NCBI GenBank assembly: GCA_963824415.1
Contig: CAWGPM010000001.1
Span: 1 to 64,000, forward strand
DNA length: 64,000 bases
From: JABDQA01 sp963824415
GTDB taxonomy: Bacteria; Desulfobacterota; Desulfobulbia; Desulfobulbales; Desulfocapsaceae
Direction of reading: 5' to 3'
Part shown: positions 25,403-35,399 of the stretch, in pieces
Layout of the letters: every line of letters begins with the position of its first letter
How positions within the stretch are numbered: position 1 is the stretch's first letter
Program-made: the position numbers and the translations under genes
Notes under the pieces: generated by a model
Told to the model about the DNA's origin: nothing
The model's input: only the letters and a program-made list of their open reading frames with translations
Databases searched by the model: none

Positions 25403-25664
25403 GAATACTCCTTTTTATGGTCTATTCAACCTCTCAGCCCTGCAGTCGTTCGCCAGAGTCGGATAAAAGTACCATGTGCTGATTTTTTTTAACCCCTTTT
25501 CCACGGAAAATCCATTGGAGCCACCTGAAAATTGATATTCGCGCAGGCTATTGCAACAAATACACGAAAAAATAATCAGCAAATATGATATCATTCCGTT
25601 ACGATAATTAAACGTTACAGCCACTGCTGCAGACGGCAGCAGCAGACCACGTTCATTTGCATGC

Positions 25665-27257
25665 ATGTCATCGATGATACGCAGCCAACTCACATATGCA
25701 GATTTAACCCAGCAGATCGAAGCCTTAAATCTGGAGTTCAAACGCCTCAAAGCTGCCGAAGAGGTTTTTCACCGCCAGAATGAATCTCTAAAAGCCCTGC
25801 ACGAAACCTCTCTGAGCTTGATCGAAAAACTGGACAAAGAAGAACTGCTCGAAAATATTCTCGAACGAGCAGCATCGCTCAGTGATACAGCGCATGGATA
25901 CATCTATCTGCTGGAAGCTGAAGGAAAATGGATGCGTATGAAGATGGGGATGGGGCTGTTTAAAAGTCAGCTGGGCAGAACAGTTCTGATTGGCGAGGGC
26001 ATGGGCGGGCGTGTCTGGCAGGCAGAATACCCTCTTGTCGTTGAAGATTATCAGACCTGGCCGCATCGTATAGCTGACAAGGTATTCGATGATCTTCGCT
26101 CAATTGTCGGAATCCCGCTGAAATCAGAGCAGAATGTCCTGGGAGTGATCGGTCTTGCCCATGTTGAGGGGCAGAAAAGATTTGATCAGGAGGATATTGC
26201 CACACTTGAGCGGTTTGCCGCCCTGGCGACCATCGCTCTCGAGAAAGCACAATTGTACGCTGAGGCCAGGTACGAATTGGCTGAAAGAAAGCGAACAGAG
26301 ACCTTTTTAAGGGAAAGTGAGAACCGTTACCGGACCTTTCTTGAGTCGTCCCCCGACCCCATAGTGGTGTATGACATGCAGGGCATCGCCACGTATGTAA
26401 ACCCGGCCTTTGAAAAGACCTTCAAGTTATCGCGGGATGAACTGCTCGGCAAACAGATTGACTTTGTCCCTCCGGAGAATGTGCCGGAAACAAGAGAGGC
26501 AATTCGGCGAATGTTGAGCGGCCAGAAAATACATCTATTCGAGACCCGCAGATATACAAAAGACGGGACTATTCTGGATGTTCAGCTGAGCTCAACCCTG
26601 TATCAGGGTGACGACGGCAAACCTCTTGGCAATATTGTCACCCTTAGAGATATCAGCGCCCAGAAGCAGGCCGAAAAAGAACTGACCATTTATCGTGATC
26701 AGTTGGAAGAACTGGTTAGAGAGCGAACCTTCGAACTTGAGCAGACGAACATTCAGCTTGGGCAGGAAATAGAAGATCGAACTCGTGCCGAAAAGGCTCT
26801 CAGAAAGCGTGAGAAAGAGCTCCAGGCTCAATCAGATCATCTTGAAGAAGTGAATATCGCCTTGCGGGTTCTCCTGAAACAAAGGGAGGATGACAAAAAG
26901 GAGCTGGGAAATATAGTTCTAAAAAACATACAGGAACTGGTTAATCCTTATCTGCACAGATTTCTCAATGGCAACTTGAATACCCAGCAACAAGCCCTGG
27001 CCCGGATTCTGGAAACCAATCTAAACAACATTGTTTCACCATTTGTCGATAAGTTGACCTCTGGGCTGATCCATCTGACGCCTACAGAAATCCGTGTTGC
27101 CACCCTGGTCAAAGAGGGTATGACCAACAAGGAAATTGCCGAGATCCTCCTGCTGTCAAAAAATACCATCCTCTTTCATCGCTACAATATAAGGAAAAAA
27201 TTAGGTTTAAAAAACAAGAAGATAAACCTGAGATCCCACCTCCTGGCCATGGATTAG
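25665..27257 (+). CDS. GAF-PAS sensor with C-terminal LuxR helix-turn-helix
   Basis: 530 residues, apparently cytoplasmic (no membrane segment). In order: an N-terminal coiled coil (about 5-40), a GAF domain (about 55-195, ASLSDTAHGYIYLLEAEG, VGIPLKSEQNVLGVIGLAH), a PAS domain (about 215-340, ESSPDPIVVYDMQGIATYVNPAFEKTF), a long coiled coil (345-420), and a LuxR-type DNA-binding domain (LTPTEIRVATLVKEGMTNKEIAEILLLS). No kinase is present, so this looks like a one-component ligand-responsive regulator. It is divergent from the CoA-transferase and upstream of the transporter operon, so both are candidate targets. Confidence 0.88.
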   Translation: MSSMIRSQLTYADLTQQIEALNLEFKRLKAAEEVFHRQNESLKALHETSLSLIEKLDKEELLENILERAASLSDTAHGYIYLLEAEGKWMRMKMGMGLFKSQLGRTVLIGEGMGGRVWQAEYPLVVEDYQTWPHRIADKVFDDLRSIVGIPLKSEQNVLGVIGLAHVEGQKRFDQEDIATLERFAALATIALEKAQLYAEARYELAERKRTETFLRESENRYRTFLESSPDPIVVYDMQGIATYVNPAFEKTFKLSRDELLGKQIDFVPPENVPETREAIRRMLSGQKIHLFETRRYTKDGTILDVQLSSTLYQGDDGKPLGNIVTLRDISAQKQAEKELTIYRDQLEELVRERTFELEQTNIQLGQEIEDRTRAEKALRKREKELQAQSDHLEEVNIALRVLLKQREDDKKELGNIVLKNIQELVNPYLHRFLNGNLNTQQQALARILETNLNNIVSPFVDKLTSGLIHLTPTEIRVATLVKEGMTNKEIAEILLLSKNTILFHRYNIRKKLGLKNKKINLRSHLLAMD

Positions 27258-27615
27258 TAGTGGGTATAAGCCACTATTATGCCACTATTTTATAAACTTT
27301 TTTTTTCTGCTTTTTTACCCTATTCTATGACTGCTAAAACTGCCGCTGGCGTATGGCAATTTTCTAACAGTCACTCACTTTGGCAAGGACCAACATATTC
27401 GCAACACTTTGTGCTTAGGCACAAATAGTGGGCCGCGGCAGCTGATGTAAATCCCCGGCTGTGATTGGCTGCCGCAGTAACTCTCTAACTCTTTTAAACA
27501 TTGCTTTTATCCTGGAAAGTTGTGTTTCCGGATATCCTCAGATACCACCTCGGATGTTTCGGCAGACCAATTTTTTAATTATTGACCATTCGGTTAAAAA
27601 GCGATTTAAGCCTTT
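27258..27615. promoter_or_regulatory. Regulatory spacer upstream of the ABC transporter operon
   Basis: 358 bases without a gene. It contains a poly-T tract at about 27300 (possible terminator tail of the upstream regulator gene) and a perfect inverted repeat at 27408-27425, listed separately. The promoter of the livG operon should lie here. Confidence 0.45.
27408..27425. promoter_or_regulatory. Perfect inverted repeat TTTGTGC-TTAG-GCACAAA
   Basis: Two 7-base arms with a 4-base spacer lie 190 bases before livG and 150 bases after the LuxR-type regulator gene. The size (18 bp) and symmetry fit a dimeric helix-turn-helix operator. Binding by the neighbouring regulator is inference. Confidence 0.45.
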
Positions 27616-28377
27616 ATGACGCAGCTCATTGTTTCTGATGTGACCCTGACCTTTGGCGGGCTGAACGCTCTTGCCAATGTCGACATCACCATCGAGCCCG
27701 GGATTATTACCTCGATTATCGGACCCAACGGTGCTGGGAAAACTAGTGTACTCAACTGTATTTCCGGCTTTTATCATCCGAGTGAGGGCACGATATATTA
27801 TGGTGAGCGCAATCTCACTCATGCCTCACCCCACCAGGTTTCTAATATGGGGATCGCCAGGGCGTTCCAGAATCTTGAGCTGTTCAGCGGGCTGTCAGTC
27901 CTTGATAACCTCCTGCTGGCTCGCCATCAAAATCTTAACTATTCGATATTTCATGCACTTATATATTTTGGCAAGGCCTCACGGCTGGAGGCGGAAAATC
28001 GCTCCTATGTCGAAAAGGTCATCGATTTTATGGAGCTGGAGCCATATCGGAAAAGCAGGGTAGGCAATCTCAGTTACGGGGTTCAAAAACGGGTCGAAGT
28101 TGCCCGGGCACTCACTCTGGGTCCCAAGTTGCTGCTGCTCGATGAACCCATGGCTGGAATGAATATAGAGGAAAAGGAAGATATTGTCCGCTTTATACTG
28201 GATCTGAAGAAAGAATGGGGGATAACGATAGTCCTGGTGGAACATGATCTTGGCGTGGTGATGGACATTTCAGATGAGATCTACGTACTCGATTTCGGGA
28301 TCTTGATCGGTTCGGGAAAACCGAAGGAGGTCGCATCCGATCCCAAGGTGATTGAAGCGTACATTGGAGAAGAGTAA
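27616..28377 (+). CDS. livG: Branched-chain amino-acid-type ABC transporter ATPase (LivG-like)
   Basis: 253 residues. Walker A is GPNGAGKTS (about residue 36), the signature LSYGVQKRVEVARAL and Walker B LLLLDEP. The insert between Walker A and signature is long, as in LivG. The family drives import of branched-chain amino acids, but many paralogues carry amides, urea or aromatic acids. The next gene is an acyl-CoA ligase starting eight bases after the stop, which points to a carboxylic acid substrate rather than an amino acid. Confidence 0.9.
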   Translation: MTQLIVSDVTLTFGGLNALANVDITIEPGIITSIIGPNGAGKTSVLNCISGFYHPSEGTIYYGERNLTHASPHQVSNMGIARAFQNLELFSGLSVLDNLLLARHQNLNYSIFHALIYFGKASRLEAENRSYVEKVIDFMELEPYRKSRVGNLSYGVQKRVEVARALTLGPKLLLLDEPMAGMNIEEKEDIVRFILDLKKEWGITIVLVEHDLGVVMDISDEIYVLDFGILIGSGKPKEVASDPKVIEAYIGEE

Positions 28378-28384
28378 GGCCTGC

Positions 28385-30307
28385 ATGCAAGAGAGAGAGC
28401 ATTTACTGCAGCATACTATCCCGCAACTCCTGCGCTGGCGGGTAAATGAAACCGGTGACAAAGTCGCCTTGCGCGAAAAAGATTTCGGTTGCTGGAACAG
28501 CTATACCTGGAATCAATATTACGACTCGGTGCGCAAGACCGGGCTCGGTTTGAGGAAAATAGGCTTTGACAAAGGGGACAAGGTTGCCATTATCAGCGAC
28601 AATATTCCTGAAACGCTCTACATGGCTATCGGTGCCCAGGCTGTGGGTGGCCTCTCTTCTGCGATTTATCAAACCAGCCTGCCTGAAGAAATCGGCGATA
28701 TTCTCAATTACCTCGATGTGAAAGTCGTTTTCTGTAGCGACCAGGAACAGGTGGATAAAGTTGCCGAAGTCAGGGACAAGATACCTCAGGTCAAAAAAGT
28801 AATTTATGAAGATTCGAGGGGCATGCGAAGCTACCAGACAGATGACTGGTTCATGTATATCGAAGATCTCTACAGCCTGGGAGAGCAGCTTCACCAGGAG
28901 GATTCTGAGCTGTTTGAAAGTCTTGTCAATAAGGGAAAACCTGACGATGTCTGTCATTTCTGCCTGACGTCGGGAACTACAGGGTTGCCCAAAGGCGCTA
29001 TGTTGACCCACCGCAATTACATCAACATGGGGCTCCAGCTCACTGCGGTTGATCCTCTGGAAGAGACCGACGAGTATGTTTCATTTCTGCCTTTTGCCTG
29101 GATTGGCGAGCAAATGAATTCTTTCGGCGTGGCTATGGCTACGGGAATTGCCGTAAATTTCCCGGAATCGGTGGAAACAAGCATGGACGATCTCAAAGAG
29201 ATAGGCCCTCATTTCATGTTTGGAGCCCCAAGGATCTATGAAACCATACGCTCGCAGATCTGGTTAAAGATCGATGAGTCCTACCTGCTCAATAAATTTA
29301 TCTATAAATATTTCATGAAGATTGGCGAGGAGGCGGCAGGCTATCGCATGTCAGGCAGGTCAATGCCGGCGAAACTGCGTTTTCTGGCCTGGTTGGGCAA
29401 GCAGATGATCTACCGGCCGCTGGTCAACCAGATCGGTTTTCTGAGGCTGCGAAGAGCCTATACGGGTGGGGCGGCGCTGGGGCCGGAGCTCTTTACCTTT
29501 TACCAGGCGATCGGAGTAAACCTGAAACAAATTTACGGACAGACGGAAATAGTCGGCATCGCTTATATGCATCGTGATGGTGATATACGACCTGATACCG
29601 TGGGAAAACCTCTTCCGGGAACGGAGTGCCGGATTTCCGAAGAAGGCGAGATCCTCTCGCGCTCCGCATCTGTTACCCCAGGCTATTACAACCTTCCGGA
29701 AAAGACGGAAGAACTGTTGCAGGGCGGCTGGCTGCACTCAGGAGACGCCGGCTATATCGATGAGGACGGCCATCTGGTGGTGATCGATAGAATTTCCGAT
29801 GTGATGCACACAAAAGCGGGAGACATGTTCAGCCCCATGTTTCTTGAAAATCGCCTTAAGTTCAGCCCTTACATAAAGGAGGCGGTGATCTTTGGTGATC
29901 AGCAAGAGTACGTTTCAGCCCTTATCAACGTTGACCCCATAGTTGTGGGTAAATGGGCGGAAGACAGGGGGCTCTCCTTCAGCACCTTTATGGAACTCTC
30001 CGGTTTACCTGAAGTGGCTGTTCTGATTCAGGATGGGGTTGCAGAAATCAATAAAAACGCCGAGCAAGAGCACTTTAAAATCCATCGGTTTGCACTTCTT
30101 TATAAACTGCTCGACATGGATGACGGGGAGTTAACCAAGACCGGTAAAATCAGACGAAAATTTGTCCGAGAAAAATACAGCGACATCTATGAGGCACTCT
30201 ATAACACAGAGGTAACGGAGAAAACGGTTGAGGCTTTCTACCAGTATCAGGACGGCCAGACAACGACTGTAGAGACTACCATTCACTTCTACACGATGGA
30301 AAATTGA
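28385..30307 (+). CDS. AMP-dependent fatty-acid-type CoA ligase in the transporter operon
   Basis: 640 residues. The adenylation motif is FCLTSGTTGLPKGAMLTHRN, with A5 IYGQTEIVG, A8 HSGDAGYIDEDGHLVVIDRI and the catalytic Lys region LTKTGKIRRKFV. The N-terminal part and overall length match long-chain or bulky acyl-CoA synthetases (FadD15-like). The internal ATG is chosen because TAAGG lies six bases upstream and it does not overlap livG. Embedded between livG and livH, it probably activates the imported acid on entry. Confidence 0.88.
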   Translation: MQEREHLLQHTIPQLLRWRVNETGDKVALREKDFGCWNSYTWNQYYDSVRKTGLGLRKIGFDKGDKVAIISDNIPETLYMAIGAQAVGGLSSAIYQTSLPEEIGDILNYLDVKVVFCSDQEQVDKVAEVRDKIPQVKKVIYEDSRGMRSYQTDDWFMYIEDLYSLGEQLHQEDSELFESLVNKGKPDDVCHFCLTSGTTGLPKGAMLTHRNYINMGLQLTAVDPLEETDEYVSFLPFAWIGEQMNSFGVAMATGIAVNFPESVETSMDDLKEIGPHFMFGAPRIYETIRSQIWLKIDESYLLNKFIYKYFMKIGEEAAGYRMSGRSMPAKLRFLAWLGKQMIYRPLVNQIGFLRLRRAYTGGAALGPELFTFYQAIGVNLKQIYGQTEIVGIAYMHRDGDIRPDTVGKPLPGTECRISEEGEILSRSASVTPGYYNLPEKTEELLQGGWLHSGDAGYIDEDGHLVVIDRISDVMHTKAGDMFSPMFLENRLKFSPYIKEAVIFGDQQEYVSALINVDPIVVGKWAEDRGLSFSTFMELSGLPEVAVLIQDGVAEINKNAEQEHFKIHRFALLYKLLDMDDGELTKTGKIRRKFVREKYSDIYEALYNTEVTEKTVEAFYQYQDGQTTTVETTIHFYTMEN

Positions 30308-31200
30308 TGAGCTATTTTTTTCAACTCGTAGTCAGCGGCATTGTCGTTGGCTCAATCTACGCTCTTTCCGCTCTAGGCTTTGTGCTGATCTACAAGTCCA
30401 GCCGGGTTCTGAATATCGCCCATGGCCAGATCATCGCTGCCGGGGCTTTTATTACCTATGCCTTGACCGTATGGGTGGGTATTCCTATTTACCTCTCCTT
30501 TGCCATGAGCATGGTTGCCACGTTTTTCCTGGCCATGAGTGTCGAGAGAATATTTCTGCGCCGCCTGATCGGTGAGCCGATTATTTCAGTCATCATGGTT
30601 ACCATCGGCTTGATGTCGATCTTGGACGGGCTTATCTATCTCACCCCCTTTGGTACGGAGAACTTCTCGTTTCCCCCCTATCTGCCGACAACGCCAATCA
30701 CCATAGGTGGTGTTTCCATATCATGGACTCAGCTGGTTGGGGTAATTATCACCTTTTCCATGATCGCCGGCTTTTCCTGGTTCTTTAAGAAATCAACCAT
30801 TGGTATTTCCATGAGAGCCGTATCCGATGACCAGATGGCGTCCATGGCAATCGGCATTTCCGTGCCCAGAGTTTTTGGTCTCGCCTGGGCCATGGCCGGG
30901 CTGAGCGCTGCAGCGGCCGGAGGCATCATCGGCAATATCACGGGGCTCAATTTTGATACGCTGCATGCCTTTGGCATCGTTGTTTTTCCGGTGGTAATCC
31001 TGGGAGGGCTTGACTCGATTCAGGGTGCCGTTGTGGCGGGTATCATCATGGGACTTATTCAGCAGTTTGCCAGTGGGTACCTGGATGGCAACTGGGGACT
31101 CAACGGTACCGGAGAGGTAATGCCTTATATCATCCTGCTGATCATCCTGCTTTTTAAACCACACGGCCTCTTCGGAATTCACGAGATAGAACGGGTATAA
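30307..31200 (+). CDS. livH: ABC transporter permease (LivH-like)
   Basis: 297 residues, almost entirely hydrophobic with about eight membrane helices. It starts YFFQLVVSGIVVGSIYALSALGFVLIYKSSRVLNIAHGQ, the recognisable LivH N-terminus. The cytoplasmic loop STIGISMRAVSDDQMASMAIGI is the EAA-like ATPase contact. The ATG overlaps the ligase stop (TGATG), so translation is coupled. It forms the channel with the LivM-like protein. Confidence 0.92.
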   Translation: MSYFFQLVVSGIVVGSIYALSALGFVLIYKSSRVLNIAHGQIIAAGAFITYALTVWVGIPIYLSFAMSMVATFFLAMSVERIFLRRLIGEPIISVIMVTIGLMSILDGLIYLTPFGTENFSFPPYLPTTPITIGGVSISWTQLVGVIITFSMIAGFSWFFKKSTIGISMRAVSDDQMASMAIGISVPRVFGLAWAMAGLSAAAAGGIIGNITGLNFDTLHAFGIVVFPVVILGGLDSIQGAVVAGIIMGLIQQFASGYLDGNWGLNGTGEVMPYIILLIILLFKPHGLFGIHEIERV

Positions 31201-31203
31201 CTT

Positions 31204-32298
31204 ATGTCATCTAACCGCTGGCTGGCCACAGGGAACTATTTCACCTCCTACAAGGAAGAGCAGCGGATTTTTGCCACCTCCCTGGACAGGAGCGTGATGT
31301 GCGCTTTCCTCTTCGTCCTTTTTGCCTGGCCGCTCTTCTTTGATGTCGGCAACAAGTATATGCTCGTTGTCGACAATATCCTGGTGGCGGTGATTGCGGT
31401 TATAGGATTGAATCTGGTCACCGGTTTTGCCGGATTGATTTCGATAGGACATGCGGCTTTTGTCGGAATCGGCGCCTATACCGTCGCTTCATTTTGCAGG
31501 GTACTAGGGGACAGCCACGTTCTCATAACGCACGCCTGGCCGCTGATGATTGTTGTTTCAGGCTGTATGGGCGCACTGTTCGGTGCTGTCGTCGGTCTGC
31601 CTGCACTGCGCCTGAAACATCTGTATCTCGCCATAGCCACACTGTCATTTCAGATGATCTTTCAATGGACCATCAACTTTATGAATTTTTTCGATCAGGG
31701 CCAGACCATATCCGTAGGGCGGGTATTCTGGGTGACCGGCACAGTGGCGAGGAACGATCACTATCTGTTCTGGTACTACGTTATCCTCATTGTGATTGTG
31801 GTCCTCGGATTCGGGGTACGGAATCTGCTCAGGACCCGATACGGCAGGTGCCTGGTTGCCGTGCGGGATAATGATAGGGCGGCCGATGCCATGGGCATGC
31901 ACCCCGGTTTTATTAAAGTCTATGCCTTCGGTCTTGCAGGTTTCTGCGCCGGGGTGGCGGGGGCGCTCCATGCCTACCTGTATCGCGGGGTTGGCATCGA
32001 CTCCTTCACCCTGCACCAATCTATTAACTATCTTGCCATGGCGATTGTCGGTGGGCTCGGTACGCTTCAGGGGGCGTTCTGGGGGCCACTGGCAATACGG
32101 GTGCTTGATCTGCAGGTTGAACGTCTTTCAGAGTGGGCCGGCAGCCATTTGACCGCGGCAACAAACCTGACTACCGCCCTCAGGCCTTTAAGTTTCGGTC
32201 TGGTTATCGTTCTTTTCCTGATGTTTGAGCCCCGCGGCATCGCCAATTGGTGGCGGATAGTCAGATCTTACGTAAAACTTTGGCCATTTAGGTATTAG
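31204..32298 (+). CDS. livM: ABC transporter permease (LivM-like)
   Basis: 364 residues with about nine hydrophobic helices. GLNLVTGFAGLISIGHAAFVGIGAYT is the conserved LivM core, and RTRYGRCLVAVRDNDRAADAMG is the cytoplasmic contact loop. The N-terminus has a charged, roughly 35-residue cytoplasmic extension before the first helix. It begins four bases after livH and partners with it. Confidence 0.92.
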   Translation: MSSNRWLATGNYFTSYKEEQRIFATSLDRSVMCAFLFVLFAWPLFFDVGNKYMLVVDNILVAVIAVIGLNLVTGFAGLISIGHAAFVGIGAYTVASFCRVLGDSHVLITHAWPLMIVVSGCMGALFGAVVGLPALRLKHLYLAIATLSFQMIFQWTINFMNFFDQGQTISVGRVFWVTGTVARNDHYLFWYYVILIVIVVLGFGVRNLLRTRYGRCLVAVRDNDRAADAMGMHPGFIKVYAFGLAGFCAGVAGALHAYLYRGVGIDSFTLHQSINYLAMAIVGGLGTLQGAFWGPLAIRVLDLQVERLSEWAGSHLTAATNLTTALRPLSFGLVIVLFLMFEPRGIANWWRIVRSYVKLWPFRY

Positions 32299-32496
32299 CT
32301 GAAAACAAAAATGTTTTACCAGGTGAGCCCCAGTCATAATATATGTAATTAATTGAAATAATAACTTATTACCAACTTTTTTATTCCATCCACCAAGGTG
32401 GGCTTTGACCAGTCTCACCATGGAGGGCAAAGCACGTAAAAGCATTCAAACGCACCATACTTCAGGCGTGGCGCAACCTAACAAAGAGGAGGAGAT

Positions 32497-33723
32497 ATGA
32501 AAAAGAACAATGTGATCAAGTGGACATTTCTGTTGGCAGCTATTGGCGTTTTAACCCTCCCAGCCCAGGCTCTCGCCGGGGAGGTGTACAAGCTGGGGTT
32601 GTCTCTGGCCATTACCGGCCCCACTTCAGATGCCGGAAACCCTTATTCGAAGGGGGTGGAAGATTATTTCAACTTTGTCAATGACACCAAAATGCTGGGC
32701 GACGACAAGATCGAATGCACGATCAGGGACGATCAGTACAAAAACGATATAACCAAGAGGAATTTTGAAGATTTCCTTGATCAGGGCATAGTCTTTTACC
32801 TGAACTACTCGACTGGCAGTACCCTGGCTTTGAAAAAGGATTTCGAAGAAGAGAAGATACCTGTTCTCCCCGCCTCATTTCACGCAGGCAATCTGGTCGA
32901 TTCAAACTATATTTTTCTGCCCATAGCTTCGTACTCGGCTCAGATGATTGGTCTCACTGAGTATGTGGTGAAAAATCATCAAGGCGGGAAACCCAAGGTT
33001 GCGATGTTTATTCACCCCTCGGCCTTTGGCAGAGGCCCGGTCGAAGATGTCCAGAAAGCAGTTGCCGCAGGACTTGATGTGGAAATAGTAGAAGTAGTGG
33101 AACACGGCAAAGACCTCGACAACACTGCCATGCTCAAGCGGTTGAGCGGTAAGGGAGTACAATATGTCCTCAGCCATACTGTGCAGTCACCGGTGGCGAC
33201 CATGTTAAAAGATGCCAGCAGTCTGGGACTCGTGGCAACAACTTTTGGTGAAGAGGGTAAAATCACCTTTCTGGGCGCACATTATACCGGAGGTAATGAC
33301 CTGGTCGCCCTGGCAGGCGATTCAGCTGAAAATTTCTACTGGACAACGTCCTACATAGTCACCAGTGAGCCAGGTGAGGGAACAGACCTGCAACTGGCGC
33401 TTGCTAAAAGGTATAACCGTGATGAGAAAGCTGCAAATTCACACAATTACGCAAACGGTATGATGGTTGCGCAGGTTGCAACGGAGGTTATACGAAGAGC
33501 CAAGGAAAAAGGCAAGGAAATCACCAAAGAAACCCTGTATCAAGAACTTCTGGACATGAATGGAGACAATGCCTTCTCTCCGAAAACAACCGTTGGCGAT
33601 GTAACCTTTTCCGAAACAGACCACGCCGGAGTCGATACACTGCAACTCTATGTGGTCAAGAACAAGCAATTTATGTCGGAAGGAAGCCCGTTCATTCCTG
33701 AATATACAGCCAAGATAAAATGA
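32497..33723 (+). CDS. Periplasmic substrate-binding protein (LivK-like)
   Basis: 408 residues with a classic signal peptide (WTFLLAAIGVLTLPAQALAG). The mature part begins EVYKLGLSLAITGPTSDAGNPYSKGVEDY, the type-I periplasmic binding fold of the Leu/Ile/Val family. KRNFEDFLDQGIVFYLNYSTGS replaces the usual residues at the first ligand-binding strand, so the ligand need not be an amino acid. AAAGAGGAGGAG gives a very strong ribosome binding site, fitting the high expression of binding proteins. A long hairpin follows the gene. Confidence 0.9.
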   Translation: MKKNNVIKWTFLLAAIGVLTLPAQALAGEVYKLGLSLAITGPTSDAGNPYSKGVEDYFNFVNDTKMLGDDKIECTIRDDQYKNDITKRNFEDFLDQGIVFYLNYSTGSTLALKKDFEEEKIPVLPASFHAGNLVDSNYIFLPIASYSAQMIGLTEYVVKNHQGGKPKVAMFIHPSAFGRGPVEDVQKAVAAGLDVEIVEVVEHGKDLDNTAMLKRLSGKGVQYVLSHTVQSPVATMLKDASSLGLVATTFGEEGKITFLGAHYTGGNDLVALAGDSAENFYWTTSYIVTSEPGEGTDLQLALAKRYNRDEKAANSHNYANGMMVAQVATEVIRRAKEKGKEITKETLYQELLDMNGDNAFSPKTTVGDVTFSETDHAGVDTLQLYVVKNKQFMSEGSPFIPEYTAKIK

Positions 33724-33768
33724 GCAGGCTTCGGGGGTAGGAAGATAGTCCTTACACTCAGATAACAA

Positions 33769-33809
33769 CCCTTCTGTACTCGGTTGACGGCCCCCTGAGT
33801 ACAGAAGGG
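33769..33809 (+). promoter_or_regulatory. Intra-operon hairpin after the binding-protein gene
   Basis: A perfect 13-bp stem (CCCTTCTGTACTC at 33769-33781 with GAGTACAGAAGGG at 33797-33809) and a 15-base loop, with no T-run after it. It is more likely a 3' mRNA stabiliser or partial attenuator, giving more binding protein than livF, than a full terminator. Confidence 0.65.
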
Positions 33810-33906
33810 AGATGTGCGGCAAACCTACCCGGAGGGCAAGACTGGTAGCTTGCACCAGAGCGGCCGGCAACATTCGGAGGGTTCCCGCAAAAGACACTTT
33901 ACTAAA

Positions 33907-34719
33907 ATGGATAACGCCACAAAACAGCTTGAAGTAAACAATATCGAAGTTGTCTATAACGATATAGTACAGGTATTGCGCGGTGTCAGCCTGAGTGTCC
34001 CTGACGGCAGCATTGTGGCCTTACTTGGCACTAATGGAGCCGGAAAAACGACCACCCTTCGGGCCATAAGTGGCTTGCTGAAGCCGGAAAACGGTTTTAT
34101 CCGGGAGGGCTTTGTTAAATTCAGAGGGGAGGATATAACCAACCGGCTTGGAACCCATGTGGTAAAGCTTGGAGCCACTATGGTTCCGGAAGGACGCCGG
34201 GTCTTCAAGCACCTGACGGTTGACGAAAATATCAGGGTTGGCTCCATAACAAGAAGAGATGGATCGCAGAAAATCAAGGAAGATCATGCTCTGATGTACA
34301 GGCACTTCCCTAGATTATCCAAAATCACTAACCGCATGGCGGGCTATTGTTCCGGTGGTGAGCAGCAGATGATCGCTATTGCCCGAGCCTTGATGGCGGC
34401 TCCGAAAATGCTGATGCTTGACGAACCATCTCTCGGGCTGGCACCACTGCTTGTTAAAGAAATATTTGCCAACATTCAATTGATCAATAAAGAGATGAGT
34501 ACCACTATTCTGGTGGTTGAGCAGAATGCCAAAATAGCACTGGGTATTTCAGATTACGCCTACATCATGGAGTCTGGCAGAATAGTTCTGGAGGGCTCCT
34601 CAAAAGAACTTCAGGAAAACCCGGATGTAAAAGAGTTTTATATGGGCATAACCAGAGGCGGGGGAAGAAAATCTTTCAAGGAAGTCAAGTCCTACAAGAG
34701 GCGTAAACGATGGATGTAG
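33907..34719 (+). CDS. livF: Branched-chain-type ABC transporter ATPase (LivF-like)
   Basis: 270 residues. Walker A is GTNGAGKTT, signature CSGGEQQMIAIARALM, Walker B MLMLDEPSLGL. LivF proteins are usually about 235 residues; this one has an insert after Walker A (ENGFIREGFVKFRGEDITNR) and a basic tail (GRKSFKEVKSYKRRKRW). The ATG at MDNATKQLEV matches family starts, although GGAGGG is about 25 bases away. It completes the transporter with livG, livH, livM and the binding protein. Confidence 0.9.
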   Translation: MDNATKQLEVNNIEVVYNDIVQVLRGVSLSVPDGSIVALLGTNGAGKTTTLRAISGLLKPENGFIREGFVKFRGEDITNRLGTHVVKLGATMVPEGRRVFKHLTVDENIRVGSITRRDGSQKIKEDHALMYRHFPRLSKITNRMAGYCSGGEQQMIAIARALMAAPKMLMLDEPSLGLAPLLVKEIFANIQLINKEMSTTILVVEQNAKIALGISDYAYIMESGRIVLEGSSKELQENPDVKEFYMGITRGGGRKSFKEVKSYKRRKRWM

Positions 34720-34792
34720 CGCGAAAGTTTTTGGTGCGGCATGGGGTTTCAGAATGAGGATGTCGTCAGTGAATGGAGCAAAGGAGGAGGGG

Positions 34793-35191
34793 ATGAAATT
34801 CTTAGTAGGGTATAACGGCTCGGATGTGTCCAAGGCGGTACTATCTTTGGCTCGGACCTACGCAGATCTTTTCGGTGCGGAGGTGCTGGTGGTAACCTCT
34901 TTGGCAGGGGGACCCAGCGAAAAGCCCGAAGACATAGATAAAGCTTCCCAGGACCTTGATTACGCAAGAAAATTCTTCCAGGAAAAAAACATACCGTGCA
35001 AAGCATTTCAGCTGGCACGCGGGATGTCGCCAGGCGAAGATCTGGTGATATTCGCACAAGAGAATAATGTGGACCAGATATTTGTCGGGATAGAAAAAAA
35101 ATCGAAAACGCAAAAGATAATTTTAGGGTCGAATGCCCAATACATCATTCTTAAAGCACCATGTCCGGTTGTCAGTGTAAACAGCCCTTAG
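34793..35191 (+). CDS. Universal stress protein family, short form
   Basis: 132 residues with the Usp fold: MKFLVGYNGSDVSKAVLSLA, EVLVVTSLAGG, and the C-terminal ILGSNAQYIILKAPCPVVSV. The nucleotide loop is partly degenerate (GIEKKSKTQKIILGS keeps the first Gly and the last Gly-Ser only), so ATP binding is uncertain. The ATG follows AGGAGGAGGGG. It lies 74 bases after livF and may be transcribed with it. Confidence 0.85.
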   Translation: MKFLVGYNGSDVSKAVLSLARTYADLFGAEVLVVTSLAGGPSEKPEDIDKASQDLDYARKFFQEKNIPCKAFQLARGMSPGEDLVIFAQENNVDQIFVGIEKKSKTQKIILGSNAQYIILKAPCPVVSVNSP

Positions 35192-35399
35192 CCATCCTCA
35201 TTAGCTGTTCATCTGCCATCAGGTCCCAAGAAACAAATCTGGAGAACAGGCCTTCGCTATCCTGTGTGTGAATATGGGGTCTTGCAGCTTTGCTTTTAAT
35301 CGCACCTTATGAGCTGTTTTTTTTCTTAAATAAAGACATTTCAACATAGTGTAGGATTTTGGATTGCTAATTTGAAGAATTCGGAGGAGGACGGTTTGC

